Counted from the stretch's first letter, positions 1-11,407 are shown. The stretch is 64,000 nt of DNA from Aminobacter sp. HY435 (GCF_027568395.1 NZ_JANKZL010000008.1:62001-126000), one strand, 5' to 3'. A program made the numbers and translations. Notes: generated from the letters alone by a model not told the origin.

Positions 1-443
1 CGCCGCGGGCCGAGACGCTTAATCCGGAATACCGGGCTGCGATCGAGCGGCTCGGCGCTACAGGCCCGCTGATCATCGGCGGCAAGTCGATGGGCGGGCG
101 GGTCGCCAGCATGATCGCCGACGAACTCCACGGCGCCGGCAAGGTCGCCGGGCTGTTGTGCCTCGGCTATCCGTTCCATCCGCCGGCCAAGCCCGAACAG
201 TTGCGCACGAAACACCTGGCCGGGCTCAGGACGCCGGCGCTGATCGTGCAAGGCACGCGCGACGAGTTCGGCACGCGCGAGGAGGTTTCGGGCTACACGC
301 TTTCCGACGGCATAGAGTTGCTATGGCTGGAAGACGGCGATCACGATCTCAAGCCGCGCAAGACAGTCTCGGGTTTCACCGCCGCGGATCATCTCAAGAC
401 GATGGCCGAAGCTGCGGCGGCCTGGGCGCGGATCACCAGCTAG
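1..443 (+). CDS. Alpha/beta-hydrolase family protein (KANL3/Tex30-like), 5' truncated
   Basis: The reading frame is open from base 3 and enters from the left edge, so the N-terminus is missing; an internal ATG at 90 is not the true start. The nucleophile elbow GKSMGG lies at about bases 78-95, giving a Gly-x-Ser-x-Gly serine. An Asp in VQGTRDEFG and a His in EDGDHDLKP follow in the order expected for an alpha/beta-hydrolase catalytic triad. Proteins of this type (KANL3/Tex30 family, dienelactone-hydrolase-like) are mostly of unknown substrate. It ends 8 bases before xthA and may be co-transcribed with it. Family call fairly sure, substrate unknown. Confidence 0.7.
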   Translation, partial: PRAETLNPEYRAAIERLGATGPLIIGGKSMGGRVASMIADELHGAGKVAGLLCLGYPFHPPAKPEQLRTKHLAGLRTPALIVQGTRDEFGTREEVSGYTLSDGIELLWLEDGDHDLKPRKTVSGFTAADHLKTMAEAAAAWARITS

Positions 444-451
444 CGGGCCGC

Positions 452-1222
452 ATGAAGATTGCCAGCTTCAACATCAACAACGTCAACCGCAGGCTTGAAA
501 ACCTGCTGGCGTGGCTGAAACAGGCGAAGCCCGATGTCGTGTGCCTGCAGGAGCTGAAGGCGACGGACGGGCAGTTCCCGCGGGCCGCGCTGGAGGCTGC
601 GGGCTATGGCGCGGTGTGGCGCGGACAGTCGACCTGGAACGGCGTGGCCATTCTCGCCCGCGACACAAAGCCCGTGGTGACACAATGGGCGCTGCCGGGC
701 GACCCCGACGATGCGCAGTGCCGCTACATCGAGGCGGCGGTCGACGGCGTGCTCGTCGCTTCGCTCTATGCCCCCAACGGCAATCCGCAGCCGGGGCCGA
801 AATTCGACTACAAGCTTGCCTGGCACGCCCGGCTGAGCGCCCATGCGGCGGGCCTGATAACGGCTGAAATTCCGGTCGTGCTCGCCGGCGACTACAACGT
901 CGCGCCCGGCGCGCTGGACGTCTATGCGACCAAATCCTACGACGACAACGCGCTGGTGCAGCCACAAAGCCGGGCGGCTTTCCGCGAGCTGCTCGACCAG
1001 GGCTGGACGGATGCCGTGCGCAAGGCGTTTCCGGCCGAGGCCGTCTATACGTTCTGGGACTACCGGCGCAACCGCTGGCCGCGCAATGCCGGTCTCAGGC
1101 TCGACCACCTTTTGGTGAGCAAGCCGCTGGCCAAGCGGCTCAAGTCGGTGGGCATAGATCGCGACACGCGCGGTCTCGACGATGCCAGCGACCATGCGCC
1201 GGTCTGGATCGAGCTGAAGTAG
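452..1222 (+). CDS. xthA: Exodeoxyribonuclease III (AP endonuclease, EEP superfamily)
   Basis: A 256-residue protein, the usual length for XthA. It cleaves abasic sites and degrades one strand of duplex DNA 3' to 5' in base-excision repair. Visible endonuclease/exonuclease/phosphatase motifs are N7 in SFNINN, the metal-binding Glu34 in LQELKA, Tyr106 in LYAPNG, Asp147 and Asn149 in GDYNV, Asp218-His219 in LDHLL, and the catalytic Asp247-His248 in SDHAP. The start at ATG 452 gives the canonical MKIASFNIN beginning; a longer upstream frame is discarded because it overlaps the hydrolase gene. It could be expressed from the promoter of the preceding gene. Confidence 0.93.
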   Translation: MKIASFNINNVNRRLENLLAWLKQAKPDVVCLQELKATDGQFPRAALEAAGYGAVWRGQSTWNGVAILARDTKPVVTQWALPGDPDDAQCRYIEAAVDGVLVASLYAPNGNPQPGPKFDYKLAWHARLSAHAAGLITAEIPVVLAGDYNVAPGALDVYATKSYDDNALVQPQSRAAFRELLDQGWTDAVRKAFPAEAVYTFWDYRRNRWPRNAGLRLDHLLVSKPLAKRLKSVGIDRDTRGLDDASDHAPVWIELK

Positions 1223-1540
1223 AAGCAGGCCAATCGTGCGGCAATGCTCGCCCAGTGCGTAGGCTTCGCGCGCGACATCGTGGATCGAATTATCGTGCCG
1301 CGTCCAAGGCCCGTCGGGCATTCGGCTTCAGGCAACATCGCCCCGCCTGTCTTGTTCCGGCCTTCGCTAGGGCAGTGGCCTCGACGAAGAACGGCACCTC
1401 GAACATTCCGTCATGGCCAATAAAGCGGAGCGCCTCGGGCGCGGGCGTCGATGGCGTCAGGCTCGTGCAGTCGCTACCATGGCTCGACGTCCGGCCTATC
1501 TACTCTCGGACGGCATTCGGTCTGGAGGGACGCCGCGAGC
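1223..1540. other. Intergenic stretch, no confirmed gene
   Basis: About 318 bases between xthA and the cardiolipin synthase gene. No complete ORF with a start and ribosome site was found. On the minus strand short frames read like protein, for example one translating FIGHDGMFEVPFFVEAT around 1370-1440, but they are broken by stops and frame changes, so a decayed gene is possible. No strong terminator hairpin was seen. Confidence 0.4.
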
Positions 1541-2998
1541 ATGAACGCATCCGCCTATTTTGGCTGGGCACTGGTTGTCGTACCCATCGCGTTGCAGGTT
1601 ATCTATTCGGTTCGAGCGCTGCTGAGGCCGCATCGCGAACCGGCCTCGCGTCTGGCCTGGGTGGTGGTGATCGTGGTCGCGCCGGTGGTCGGCGTGGTCG
1701 CCTACATATTGTTCGGCGACACGAATGTCGGCAGGCGCCGGATCGCCAGGCTGCGCGACGCGCTCAAGCGGCTGCCGTCTCTCGCCGAGATCAACGCCGT
1801 GGATCTGGACGGGCGTGGGCAGCCGCAGGTGCCCGAACGCTACGCTCCGCTGTTCCGGGTTGGCGAATCGATCAGCAACTATCCGCCGGTCGGCGCCAAC
1901 CGGGCGCAGCTGATGCACGATTCCGATAGCACCATCGACGCCATCGTCGCCGACATCGATGCCGCCACCGACCATGTCCATCTGCTGTTCTACATCTGGC
2001 TGCCCGACGGCAACGGCGTGAAGATGGTCGAGGCGGTCAAGCGCGCGGCGATGCGCGGCGTGATCTGCCGGGTGATGGTCGACGACATCGGTTCGCGTCG
2101 GCTGATCCGCTCGCCGCACTGGCGCGACATGGCCTCGGCCAAGGTCCGGCTGGCCCGCGCCTTGCCCGTCGGCATTGCCTTGCTACGACCGCTCAAGGGG
2201 CGGGTCGACATGCGCAACCACCGCAAGATCGTCGTCATCGACAACAGCGTCACCTATTGCGGCAGCCAGAATTGCGCCGACCCGGCCTTCGCGATCAAGG
2301 CGAAATACGCGCCCTGGGTCGACGTGATGATGCGTTTCGAAGGTCCGATCGTGCTGCAGAACCAGCACCTGTTCGCCAGCGACTGGATGGCTCAGATCAA
2401 GGAAGACCTGAGCGAGCTCATGCGCCAACCTTTGCGCCAGGAAAAAGCGGGGTTCACGGCGCAGGTGATCGGCACGGGGGCCACCGTGCGCTATTCGGCG
2501 ATGCCGGAAATGTTCATATCGCTGATGAACGCCGCGCGGCACGAGCTGGTCATCTCGACGCCTTACTACGTGCCCGACGAGCCGCTGCAGGCGGCTTTGT
2601 GCGCCTGCGCTCATCGCGGCATCGCGACGTCGATCATTTTCCCGCAGCGCAACGATTCCTGGATCGTCGCCGCCGCCAGCCGTAGCTACTACCGCGAGCT
2701 TCTCGACGCAGGCGTGCGGATCTACGAATATGCCGGCGGGCTGCTGCACGCCAAGACGCTGACCGTCGATGGCGAAGTGATGCTGATCGGCTCGGCCAAT
2801 CTCGACCGGCGCAGTTTTGAACTGAACTTCGAAAACAACATACTGCTGCACGATCGGGGAATGACCGCCCGGCTGCGCGCCCGCCAGCAGACCTACATCG
2901 ATGCCGCCGTGCCCATCGACGACCGTACGGTCGCGAGATGGAGCAAGCCGCACCAGCTCTGGAACAACGCCATCGCCATGCTCGGGCCGGTATTGTAG
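1541..2998 (+). CDS. cls: Cardiolipin synthase (phospholipase D family)
   Basis: A 485-residue membrane protein that would condense two phosphatidylglycerols into cardiolipin at the inner membrane. Two N-terminal transmembrane segments (about residues 5-25 and 38-58) form the PLDNc hairpin. Two HKD motifs follow: H227-x-K229...D234 in NHRKIVVID and H403-x-K405...D410 in HAKTLTVD, each followed by the Gly-Ser and Asn/Asp positions typical of phospholipase D enzymes (GSQN, GSANLDRRS). ATG 1541 is chosen because GGAGGG lies about 12 bases upstream and translation begins directly before the first membrane helix; an upstream extension is Ser/Arg-rich and unlikely. Only 12 bases separate its stop from the convergent fucose operon. 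Confidence 0.9.
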   Translation: MNASAYFGWALVVVPIALQVIYSVRALLRPHREPASRLAWVVVIVVAPVVGVVAYILFGDTNVGRRRIARLRDALKRLPSLAEINAVDLDGRGQPQVPERYAPLFRVGESISNYPPVGANRAQLMHDSDSTIDAIVADIDAATDHVHLLFYIWLPDGNGVKMVEAVKRAAMRGVICRVMVDDIGSRRLIRSPHWRDMASAKVRLARALPVGIALLRPLKGRVDMRNHRKIVVIDNSVTYCGSQNCADPAFAIKAKYAPWVDVMMRFEGPIVLQNQHLFASDWMAQIKEDLSELMRQPLRQEKAGFTAQVIGTGATVRYSAMPEMFISLMNAARHELVISTPYYVPDEPLQAALCACAHRGIATSIIFPQRNDSWIVAAASRSYYRELLDAGVRIYEYAGGLLHAKTLTVDGEVMLIGSANLDRRSFELNFENNILLHDRGMTARLRARQQTYIDAAVPIDDRTVARWSKPHQLWNNAIAMLGPVL

Positions 2999-3010
2999 GC
3001 GGCCAATTTT

Positions 3011-5076
<2,066 letters not shown>

Positions 5077-5091
5077 GGTCTGGGGTCCTCT

Positions 5092-5187
5092 GAGCGTGAT
5101 CCCGAAAGGGCGAAGACCTTTCGGCCAAGGTCATGCGGCTGAAACAAGAGCGAGATGGCGGCTCGGAGAGGCCGCATCTCGCTCCAA
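5092..5187. repeat. REP-like double hairpin between fucD and the FAH hydrolase gene
   Basis: Two stem-loops occupy the only sizeable gap between catabolic genes of this operon. The first pairs CCGAAAGG (5102-5109) with CCTTTCGG (5117-5124), flanked by outer arms GCGTGATC (5094-5101) and GGTCATGC (5129-5136). The second pairs GAGCGAGATGGCGGC (5148-5162) with GCCGCATCTCGCTC (5171-5184), with one bulged base. The outer GCRTGA...TCATGC arms recur at 16548-16580. This resembles rhizobial dispersed intergenic palindromes; it could affect mRNA stability between cistrons. Confidence 0.6.
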
Positions 5188-5191
5188 AAGG

Positions 5192-6046
5192 TCAGGCGGC
5201 GACGACGCACTGCCTCTGGGTGCCGAGACCTTCGATGCCGAGGGTCATGGTCTGGCCGGCCCTGAGATAGACGGGCGGTTTCTGGCCGAGGCCGACGCCG
5301 GGCGGGGTGCCGGTGGAGATGACGTCGCCGGCCTGCAGGCTCATGAAGCGGCTGAGATAGGATACGACCTGCTGCACCGAGAAGATCATGGTCCTGGTCG
5401 AACCGTCCTGGAAGCGCTTGCCGTCGACGTCGAGCCACATCTTGAGGTTTTGGGGGTCGGCAATCTCGTCAGCGGTCACCATCCACGGGCCGGTCGGGCC
5501 GAAGGTGTCGCATCCCTTGCCCTTGTCCCAGGTGCCGCCGCGCTCGATCTGGTATTCGCGCTCGGAGACGTCGTTGATGACGCAATAGCCGGCGACGTGG
5601 CTCATCGCGTCGGCCTCGTCGATGTAGCGGCCGGGCTTGCCGATGACGACGCCAAGCTCGACCTCCCAGTCGGTCTTGACCGAGCCGCGCGGAATTTCGA
5701 CGTCGTCGTCGGGACCGACGATGGCCGACGTCCACTTGTTGAAGACGATGGGTTCGGCCGGGATGGCGGCACCCGTTTCGGCGGCATGGTCGGCATAGTT
5801 GAGGCCGATGCAGACGAACTTGCCGATGCGGCCGACGCAGGCGCCGAGGCGCAGGTCCTGCTGCGGGGTGCCGGCAACCACGGGCAGGCTTGCGGGATCG
5901 ATGCCGCGCAGACGGGCGAGGCCTTCCGGCGTCAGCACGTCGCCGGCGATGTCGGCGACGATGCTCGAGAGGTCGCGGACGCGGCCGGCGTCGTCGAGCA
6001 GGCCGGGCTTCTCATTGCCCATCGGGCCATAGCGGAGCAGTTTCAT
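5192..6046 (-). CDS. Fumarylacetoacetate-hydrolase-family enzyme, likely 2,4-diketo-3-deoxy-L-fuconate hydrolase
   Basis: A 284-residue FAH-fold protein. The metal-binding acidic residues of the family appear at Glu128 and Glu130 in DWEVELGVVIG and Asp159 in INDVSERE; NYADHAAETG at about 83-92 carries the conserved His. In the oxidative L-fucose route the last enzyme of this family cleaves 2,4-diketo-3-deoxy-L-fuconate to pyruvate and L-lactate, and every preceding step is encoded next to it, so that role is inferred. Automatic pipelines often call such proteins ureidoglycolate lyase. It lies 68 bases after the sugar-binding protein gene in the same operon. Confidence 0.82.
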   Translation of the reverse strand: MKLLRYGPMGNEKPGLLDDAGRVRDLSSIVADIAGDVLTPEGLARLRGIDPASLPVVAGTPQQDLRLGACVGRIGKFVCIGLNYADHAAETGAAIPAEPIVFNKWTSAIVGPDDDVEIPRGSVKTDWEVELGVVIGKPGRYIDEADAMSHVAGYCVINDVSEREYQIERGGTWDKGKGCDTFGPTGPWMVTADEIADPQNLKMWLDVDGKRFQDGSTRTMIFSVQQVVSYLSRFMSLQAGDVISTGTPPGVGLGQKPPVYLRAGQTMTLGIEGLGTQRQCVVAA

Positions 6047-6114
6047 CTGATGTCACCTTAGATTGAAAGAAGCCGGAGGCGGCGAACCGCCCCCGGGAGC
6101 CAAGTTGTACAGGA

Positions 6115-7062
6115 TCAGTCGTACAGCACCGCTGCGATTTCGGGCTGATCGATGTTCGACTTGTCGTAGTAGTAGAAGCCGGTGTCGATGTTCTTCTCGA
6201 CCGCTTCGCCCTTGGCCGCCTTGACGGCCGCCTCGACGGTCTTGTAGCCGATGCCGACCGGGTTCTGGGTGATGGCGCCAGCCATCTGGCCGTCGCGGAT
6301 CGCCTGCTTCTGCTGGGCGCCGGAGTCATAGCCGATGATCACCAGCTGGCGGCCGAGCTCCTTGGCGCCGTTGACGACGCCGATGGCCGAGCCTTCATTG
6401 GCGCCGAACATGCCCTTGAGATCAGGATTGGCCTGCAGGATCGCCTTGGTGATCTCGGTCGACTTGAGATGATCGCCCTCGCCGTATTCGATGGCGACGA
6501 TCTCGACCTTCGGATGGGCTTCCTTCATGCGGTTGACGAAGCCGTCACGGCGATCGATGCCGGTGCGGCTGGTCTGGTCGTGGACGACGAGCGCCACCTT
6601 GCCTTCGCCGCCGATCAACTCCGACATCTTGTCGGCGGCAAGGGCTGCCGCGGCGATGTTGTTGGTCGAGGCGGTGGCGACGGGGATGTCGCTGTCGACG
6701 CCGGAGTCGAAGGCGACGACCGCGATCTTGGCGTCCTTGGCCTGCTGCAGCAGCGGGATGGCCGCCTGGCTGTCGAGCGCTGCAAAGCCGATTGCCGCCG
6801 GCTTCTTGGCAAGCGCGGCCGACAGCATGTCGATCTGGCGGTCGACCTGCGATTCCGAATCCGGCCCTTCGAAGGTGACTTCGACGCCGAGATCGGCGGC
6901 GGCCTTGTCGGCGCCCGCCTTCACGGCCTGCCAGAACTGGTGCTGGAAGCCCTTGGAGATGAGCGGGATGTACAGCTTGTCCTGGGCCATTGCCATGGTC
7001 GAGCCGTAGCCGAGGATTGTCATGGCGCTGAGGGCGCCGAGCACGGTGCGTCTGGTAAACAT
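6115..7062 (-). CDS. Sugar ABC transporter periplasmic binding protein (RbsB-like), probable L-fucose binder
   Basis: A 315-residue type-I sugar-binding lipoprotein-free exported protein. Residues 1-26 form a signal peptide with a twin-arginine-like start (MFTRRTVLGA) and a cleavage site near AMA-Q. The mature part begins KLYIPLISKGFQHQFWQAV, the beta strand and helix opening of the ribose/galactose-binding family, and contains the IGYDSGAQQ and GAITQNPVGIGY segments typical of the C-terminal lobe. ATG 7062 is preceded by GGAGGAA and matches the signal peptide; the 30-residue longer frame has neither. Together with the permease and ATPase it forms a CUT2-type importer. Fucose specificity is inferred from context. 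Confidence 0.85.
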   Translation of the reverse strand: MFTRRTVLGALSAMTILGYGSTMAMAQDKLYIPLISKGFQHQFWQAVKAGADKAAADLGVEVTFEGPDSESQVDRQIDMLSAALAKKPAAIGFAALDSQAAIPLLQQAKDAKIAVVAFDSGVDSDIPVATASTNNIAAAALAADKMSELIGGEGKVALVVHDQTSRTGIDRRDGFVNRMKEAHPKVEIVAIEYGEGDHLKSTEITKAILQANPDLKGMFGANEGSAIGVVNGAKELGRQLVIIGYDSGAQQKQAIRDGQMAGAITQNPVGIGYKTVEAAVKAAKGEAVEKNIDTGFYYYDKSNIDQPEIAAVLYD

Positions 7063-7128
7063 GTTTCCTCCGATTGAACCTTGGTTGATCGTTGCTGGTG
7101 GAGCGCTTTCGCTCTCTTCTTGGTGTTG

Positions 7129-7150
7129 GCGCAGCGCGAAAATGCTGCGC
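7129..7150. other. Intercistronic hairpin before the binding-protein gene
   Basis: GCGCAGC (7129-7135) pairs with GCTGCGC (7144-7150) in the gap between the permease stop and the binding-protein start; a second small stem, GAGCG/CGCTC, is at 7101-7114. Hairpins at this position commonly protect the binding-protein part of an ABC operon mRNA and raise its level. No U-run follows, so it is not read as a terminator. Confidence 0.4.
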
Positions 7151-7164
7151 AAAGCAAGCCTTCC

Positions 7165-8160
7165 TCAAAGCCTGCGGCGCCGCAGAATGTCGGTGTAGAC
7201 GGCGAGAATGATGATCGAGCCGGTGACCACGGTCTGCCATTCCTGGGCGACCGAAAGAATGCGCAGGCCGTTGGCGAGAACCGAGATGATGAGCGCGCCA
7301 ATCAGCGTGCCGATGATCGTGCCGCGCCCGCCAGACAGCGAGGTGCCGCCGATGACGACGGCTGCGATGGCGTCGAGCTCGTAGCCCTGGCCCAGCGCCG
7401 GCTGGGCCGAATTCAGGCGCGAGGCGATGAGCAGGCCGGCGATGCCGCAGATGCTGCCGGCGAGCGCGTAGACGGCGATCTTCCAGCGGTCGGTGTTGAC
7501 ACCCGAGAGCCGGACCGCCTCCTCGTTTGAGCCGAGCGCGAAGGTGAAGCGGCCGAGAATGGTTCGCTCGAGGATGAAGCTCGTGGCGATTGCCACCAGA
7601 AACAGGATCAGCACGCCGTTGGGGATGGGCAGGCCGGGAATGACGCTTCCGATCAGCGAGCCTTGCGAGATCTGGGTGAAGCCCGGCGTGTTGTTGAAAT
7701 AGATCGGCCGCGTGCCCGAGATCACCAGCGACAGGCCCTTGAGGATCAGCATCATGCCGAGCGTGGCGATGAAGGGCGGGATCTTGAGCTTGGCGACGAA
7801 GGTGCCCGAGAGGGTTCCGCTGGCGGCACCGGCGAGGATGGCCGCCAGCACGCCGAGGCCGAGCGGCATGCCCCAGAAGGTCAGCACCACGCCCGCGATG
7901 ACGGCGCAGAAGGTCATCAGCGTGCCGACCGACAGGTCGATGCCGCCTGTGATGATGACCAGGGTCGCTGCGATCGCCAGCACGCCGTTGACCGACGTCG
8001 CCTGCAGGATGGCGATGATGTTGGAGGTCTGCATGAAGTTGGGCGAGGCGAGGCTGAACACCAGGATCAGCGCGATCAGGCTGGCAAAGGCGAGCAGCCT
8101 GTGGGCGCCGGAGAATTTCGAGCCTATCGAGGCAGTTCCGGTGGATGCGGTCGCACTCAT
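7165..8160 (-). CDS. Sugar ABC transporter permease (RbsC-like)
   Basis: A 331-residue polytopic inner-membrane protein of the BPD_transp_2 family. About eight to ten hydrophobic helices are visible, with the family signature [12 protein letters not shown] near residues 70-80 and [20 protein letters not shown], the cytoplasmic loop that docks on the ATPase, near 205. The ATPase stop and this start share four bases (ATGA, 8157-8160), showing translational coupling. It would form the channel for the sugar delivered by the binding protein encoded downstream. Substrate is inferred as L-fucose or a related 6-deoxy sugar. Confidence 0.88.
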   Translation of the reverse strand: MSATASTGTASIGSKFSGAHRLLAFASLIALILVFSLASPNFMQTSNIIAILQATSVNGVLAIAATLVIITGGIDLSVGTLMTFCAVIAGVVLTFWGMPLGLGVLAAILAGAASGTLSGTFVAKLKIPPFIATLGMMLILKGLSLVISGTRPIYFNNTPGFTQISQGSLIGSVIPGLPIPNGVLILFLVAIATSFILERTILGRFTFALGSNEEAVRLSGVNTDRWKIAVYALAGSICGIAGLLIASRLNSAQPALGQGYELDAIAAVVIGGTSLSGGRGTIIGTLIGALIISVLANGLRILSVAQEWQTVVTGSIIILAVYTDILRRRRL

Positions 8161-9695
8161 TTGGCCTCTCCATTAGCCGGCTTATTGTTATGGTTGGCGC
8201 CTTCACCGCGCAGCGTTGCGAGGTGCATGATTTCTTCCTGGCTGGCGCCGCCTGAAAGAATGCCGGTCAGCCGGCCCTCGCACATGACGGCGATGCGGTG
8301 GCTGAGACGAAGCACTTCAGGCAGCTCGGACGAGATGACGATGATGGCGCGGCCCTGCTGGGCGAGCGCGTTGAGCAGCTTGTAGATCTCGTTCTTGGCG
8401 CCGACATCGATGCCGCGCGTCGGCTCGTCGAAGATCAGCACCTCGCAGTCGCGCAAAAGCCATTTGGCGATGACGATCTTCTGCTGGTTGCCGCCCGAAA
8501 GCAGTCGAACTTCCTGGCGGTCGGACGGGGTCTTGATCGCGAGCTGGTCGATGTAGCGTCTTGCGGCGTCTTGCATCGCCGCTTCCTTCAGCAGCCCGCC
8601 GGGGCCGGTGAAGCGGCGAAGGCTCGCCAGCACGACGTTGTTGCGCACGTCCATGCCGGTGGCGAGGCCGAAATGCTTGCGGTCCTCGGAGAGGTAGCCG
8701 ATGCCGGCGCGCACGGCGTCCTGCGGCATGCGGATGTCGACCTTGTTGCCGTGCATGAAGATGTCGCCGCTGTCGCGGCGGTCGGCGCCGAAGATGGCGC
8801 GGGCGACCTCGGTGCGGCCCGCACCCATCAGCCCGGCGAAACCGAGGATCTCGCCCTTGCGCACGGAGAAGGAGACGTCGCGGATGACAGTGCCACGATT
8901 GAGGTTGTTGACCGCGAGCACGACCTCCGAATTCGCATGGTCGGGCACGTCAGGGCGCTCGTCGGTAAGCGCTCGGCCGACCATCATCGAGATGATCTTT
9001 TCCACCGGCGTCGTCTCGGCCGGCACGGTGCCGATATATTCGCCGTCGCGCATGACCGTGACGCGGTCGGCGATGCGCTTCAGCTCGTCCATCTTGTGCG
9101 AGATGTAGACGATGCCGACGCCCTCGGCCTTGAGCCGGGCGATGATGGCGAAAAGCTCGTTGATCTCGGCGTCGTTCAGGGCGGCTGTCGGCTCGTCCAT
9201 GATCAAGACGCGAGAACGGTAGGACAGCGCCTTGGCGATCTCGACCATCTGCTGGCGGGCGATGGTCAACCCGCCGACCAGGGTGCGCGGATCGAGCTTG
9301 AGATGCATGCTGGCGAAGATTTCGGTGGCCTGGGCGTTGAGCTTGCCTTCATCGAGCAGCAGGCCGGCGGCCTTGCGCGGCTCGCGGCCGATGAACATGT
9401 TTTGCGCCGCCGTCAGATGCGGCATCAGGTTGAGTTCCTGATGGATGATGCCGATGCCAAGGTCCTGCGCCTGGCGCGGCGAGTTGATCTCGACCGGCTT
9501 GCCGTCGAGGAGGATTTCGCCGCCGTCGCGGCGGTAGATGCCGGCGAGGATCTTCATCATCGTCGACTTGCCAGCGCCGTTCTCGCCCATCAGCGCATGG
9601 ACTTCGCCCGAGCGCAGTTCGAGCTGGGCGTTGTGCAGCGCGCGCACGCCGGGGAACGACTTCTCGATGTCCTTCATCGAAACGAGGGCGCTCAT
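8157..9695 (-). CDS. Sugar ABC transporter ATP-binding protein (RbsA/MglA-like, two ATPase domains)
   Basis: A 512-residue protein with two ABC modules. Module 1 has Walker [10 protein letters not shown] (residues 37-45), a degenerate signature [15 protein letters not shown] and Walker [14 protein letters not shown]. Module 2 has the shortened Walker [10 protein letters not shown] typical of this class, signature [17 protein letters not shown] near 405, and Walker [13 protein letters not shown]. That asymmetry, one full and one degenerate site, is normal for monosaccharide importers. It overlaps its neighbours by four bases on both sides (permease gene and lactonase gene), so it is tightly coupled in the fucose operon. 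It energises uptake from the cytoplasmic face. Confidence 0.9.
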   Translation of the reverse strand: MSALVSMKDIEKSFPGVRALHNAQLELRSGEVHALMGENGAGKSTMMKILAGIYRRDGGEILLDGKPVEINSPRQAQDLGIGIIHQELNLMPHLTAAQNMFIGREPRKAAGLLLDEGKLNAQATEIFASMHLKLDPRTLVGGLTIARQQMVEIAKALSYRSRVLIMDEPTAALNDAEINELFAIIARLKAEGVGIVYISHKMDELKRIADRVTVMRDGEYIGTVPAETTPVEKIISMMVGRALTDERPDVPDHANSEVVLAVNNLNRGTVIRDVSFSVRKGEILGFAGLMGAGRTEVARAIFGADRRDSGDIFMHGNKVDIRMPQDAVRAGIGYLSEDRKHFGLATGMDVRNNVVLASLRRFTGPGGLLKEAAMQDAARRYIDQLAIKTPSDRQEVRLLSGGNQQKIVIAKWLLRDCEVLIFDEPTRGIDVGAKNEIYKLLNALAQQGRAIIVISSELPEVLRLSHRIAVMCEGRLTGILSGGASQEEIMHLATLRGEGANHNNKPANGEAK

Positions 9696-10576
9696 GCGCG
9701 TCCTCCTTCGAGGCCGTAGAAGCGCTGCGCCGTCGCAGACAGGATCTGCTCCCGTTCGTTCGTGCTGAGACCTTCGAGCAAGAGTTCGGTGACCTCGATC
9801 CAGAAGCCGAAGCTCGCAGCCAAGGTCAGTACCGGCCAGTCCGATCCCCAGACGATGCGGCGCGGGCCGAACCAGTCGAGCAACTTCTCCACTGTCGGCC
9901 TGAGAGCCGCGGCGGCTTTTTCAGGTGTGGAGCGGCGGTCGGCGGGCAGTTCGGTGAGCAGGCCAGAAAGCTTGCAATGCACCTGCGGGTGCCGAGCAAG
10001 TGCTGCCATGCCTGTCTCCCACATGGCGTGGCGGGTATCGCTGGATTCGGCCGCAAGTGCTGGCTTGGCGGCATGGTCGATGATGACTGCTAGCTCGGGG
10101 TGTGCCTCGACGAAACGCTTCAGCGCCTGAAGATGCCGGGGCATGACCAGCGCGTCGAAGCGCAGGCCGAGCCGCTTCAACGCGGTGATGGCTTCAGGAT
10201 GCGGATTTGTTGCGATCCAGTCGATGTCAGGCAAATCCTGCAGCATCGGCCGGACCCCCTTGAACAGCGGGTTTTTGGCCAGGCGCTCCAGAGAGGCCAC
10301 GCCTTGCGCCGTCGACAGATCAACCCAACCGACGACGCCGGCGACCGCTTTGTCCTCGCGTCCCTGATCGAGCAGGAATTCCGTCTCCGCTTCCGTGGGC
10401 GCGGCCTGGACCAGTATGCGCTGGCCTATGCCCGCCGTCTCAGCGAGGGGCAGCATGTCGGCTGCGCCGAAGTCGCGATGGATCGGCGCGAGATGGGTGG
10501 CCTCAGGCGTCAGCCAGGCATAGTCGCCGCGCTGGAGCGTCCAGTAATGGCAGTGGCCGTCGATCCTTTCGATCAT
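9692..10576 (-). CDS. L-fuconolactonase (amidohydrolase superfamily)
   Basis: A 294-residue amidohydrolase_2 protein. The metal-binding HxH motif is His8-x-His10 in DGHCHYW, a further His lies in VIIDHAAKP, and the terminal Asp in WGSDWPV. These are the hallmarks of COG3618 lactonases. In this operon it would open L-fucono-lactone to L-fuconate between the dehydrogenase and dehydratase steps. It follows the SDR gene by 14 bases and overlaps the ATPase gene by four. Relatives also act on other sugar lactones, so the exact substrate rests on context. Confidence 0.85.
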   Translation of the reverse strand: MIERIDGHCHYWTLQRGDYAWLTPEATHLAPIHRDFGAADMLPLAETAGIGQRILVQAAPTEAETEFLLDQGREDKAVAGVVGWVDLSTAQGVASLERLAKNPLFKGVRPMLQDLPDIDWIATNPHPEAITALKRLGLRFDALVMPRHLQALKRFVEAHPELAVIIDHAAKPALAAESSDTRHAMWETGMAALARHPQVHCKLSGLLTELPADRRSTPEKAAAALRPTVEKLLDWFGPRRIVWGSDWPVLTLAASFGFWIEVTELLLEGLSTNEREQILSATAQRFYGLEGGRA

Positions 10577-10590
10577 GGCCGCCGCTCCGC

Positions 10591-11340
10591 CTAGATGGTA
10601 ACGCCGCCGTCGACCAGGACAGCCTGGCCGGTGACGAAGCGCGATTCATCCGACAGCAGGTAGACCACCAGCGGGGCGATGTCGTCGACGGTCGCGAGGC
10701 GGCCGATCGGTTGGCGGGCGATGAAGTCCTTTTCGGCCTGCACCGGATCGGCGGCAGCGGCAATGCGGCCACGCAGCGAGGGCGTGTCGACCGTGCCGGG
10801 GCACAAAGCGTTGCAACGGATGCCGCGTCGGACGTAATCGGCGGCCATGCCCTTGGTGAAGCCGATGACCGCCGCCTTGGTGGCGCCATAGAGCAGCCGG
10901 TTGGGGAAGCCTTTGATCGACGAGGCCATCGACGCCATGTTGAGGATCGACACGCCACCGGTCTTTTCCGCCTGCTCCAGCATGCCGGGCAGGAAGGCCC
11001 GGGTGGTGCGGTACATGCTTTTGACGTTGAGGTCGAAGCTGAAGTCCCAGTCGTCGTCGTTGCAGTCCAGGATCGTGCCGTTGTGAACGAAACCGGCGCA
11101 GTTGAAGAGGCCGTCGAGCGGCGCCTGACCGGCGGCGAAAGCGGCGACGGCCTTGCTGTCGCGGACATCGAGGCGATGGGTCTCGATGCTGCTGCTTTCC
11201 TCCGCCAGCGCCGCGAGCGCCTCCGCGTTGATGTCCGTCGCGATGACGTGGGCGCCTTCCTTGGCGCAGGCAAGTGCGCTGGCGCGGCCGATGCCTTGCG
11301 CCGCGGCGGAAATGAAAATGCGTTTCCCGCTCAATCGCAT
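10591..11340 (-). CDS. SDR oxidoreductase, probable 2-keto-3-deoxy-L-fuconate dehydrogenase
   Basis: A 249-residue SDR. The cofactor turn SAAAQGIG is at residues 11-18, NCAG at 80-83, and the catalytic Tyr151-x3-Lys155 lies in LLYGATKAAVIG, preceded by SIKGFPNR. This segment resembles the BDH2/2-keto-3-deoxy-L-fuconate dehydrogenase group. It would oxidise C4 of 2-keto-3-deoxy-L-fuconate with NAD+, giving the diketo acid split by the FAH enzyme. ATG 11340 is chosen because GGGAGGAGG lies just upstream; a 20-residue extension begins outside the promoter logic. It is the first gene of the operon, divergent from the IclR regulator gene. Confidence 0.83.
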   Translation of the reverse strand: MRLSGKRIFISAAAQGIGRASALACAKEGAHVIATDINAEALAALAEESSSIETHRLDVRDSKAVAAFAAGQAPLDGLFNCAGFVHNGTILDCNDDDWDFSFDLNVKSMYRTTRAFLPGMLEQAEKTGGVSILNMASMASSIKGFPNRLLYGATKAAVIGFTKGMAADYVRRGIRCNALCPGTVDTPSLRGRIAAAADPVQAEKDFIARQPIGRLATVDDIAPLVVYLLSDESRFVTGQAVLVDGGVTI

Positions 11341-11378
11341 GACCGTTGCCTCCTCCCAGCAAACTGCTTGCGTCTGTC

Positions 11379-11407
11379 TATATACGAACATACTATTCAT
11401 AAATGAA
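11379..11407 (-). promoter_or_regulatory. Candidate fucose-operon promoter with overlapping IclR-type operator
   Basis: In the 120-base divergent gap, the minus strand offers TTCATT (11402-11407) and TATATA (11379-11384) separated by 17 bases, a plausible -35/-10 pair. An exact inverted repeat, TTCAT-AA-ATGAA (11396-11407), covers the -35 box. IclR-family proteins commonly bind such short AT-rich palindromes, so repression of the fucose operon by the adjacent regulator is a reasonable inference. No experimental support. Confidence 0.5.
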
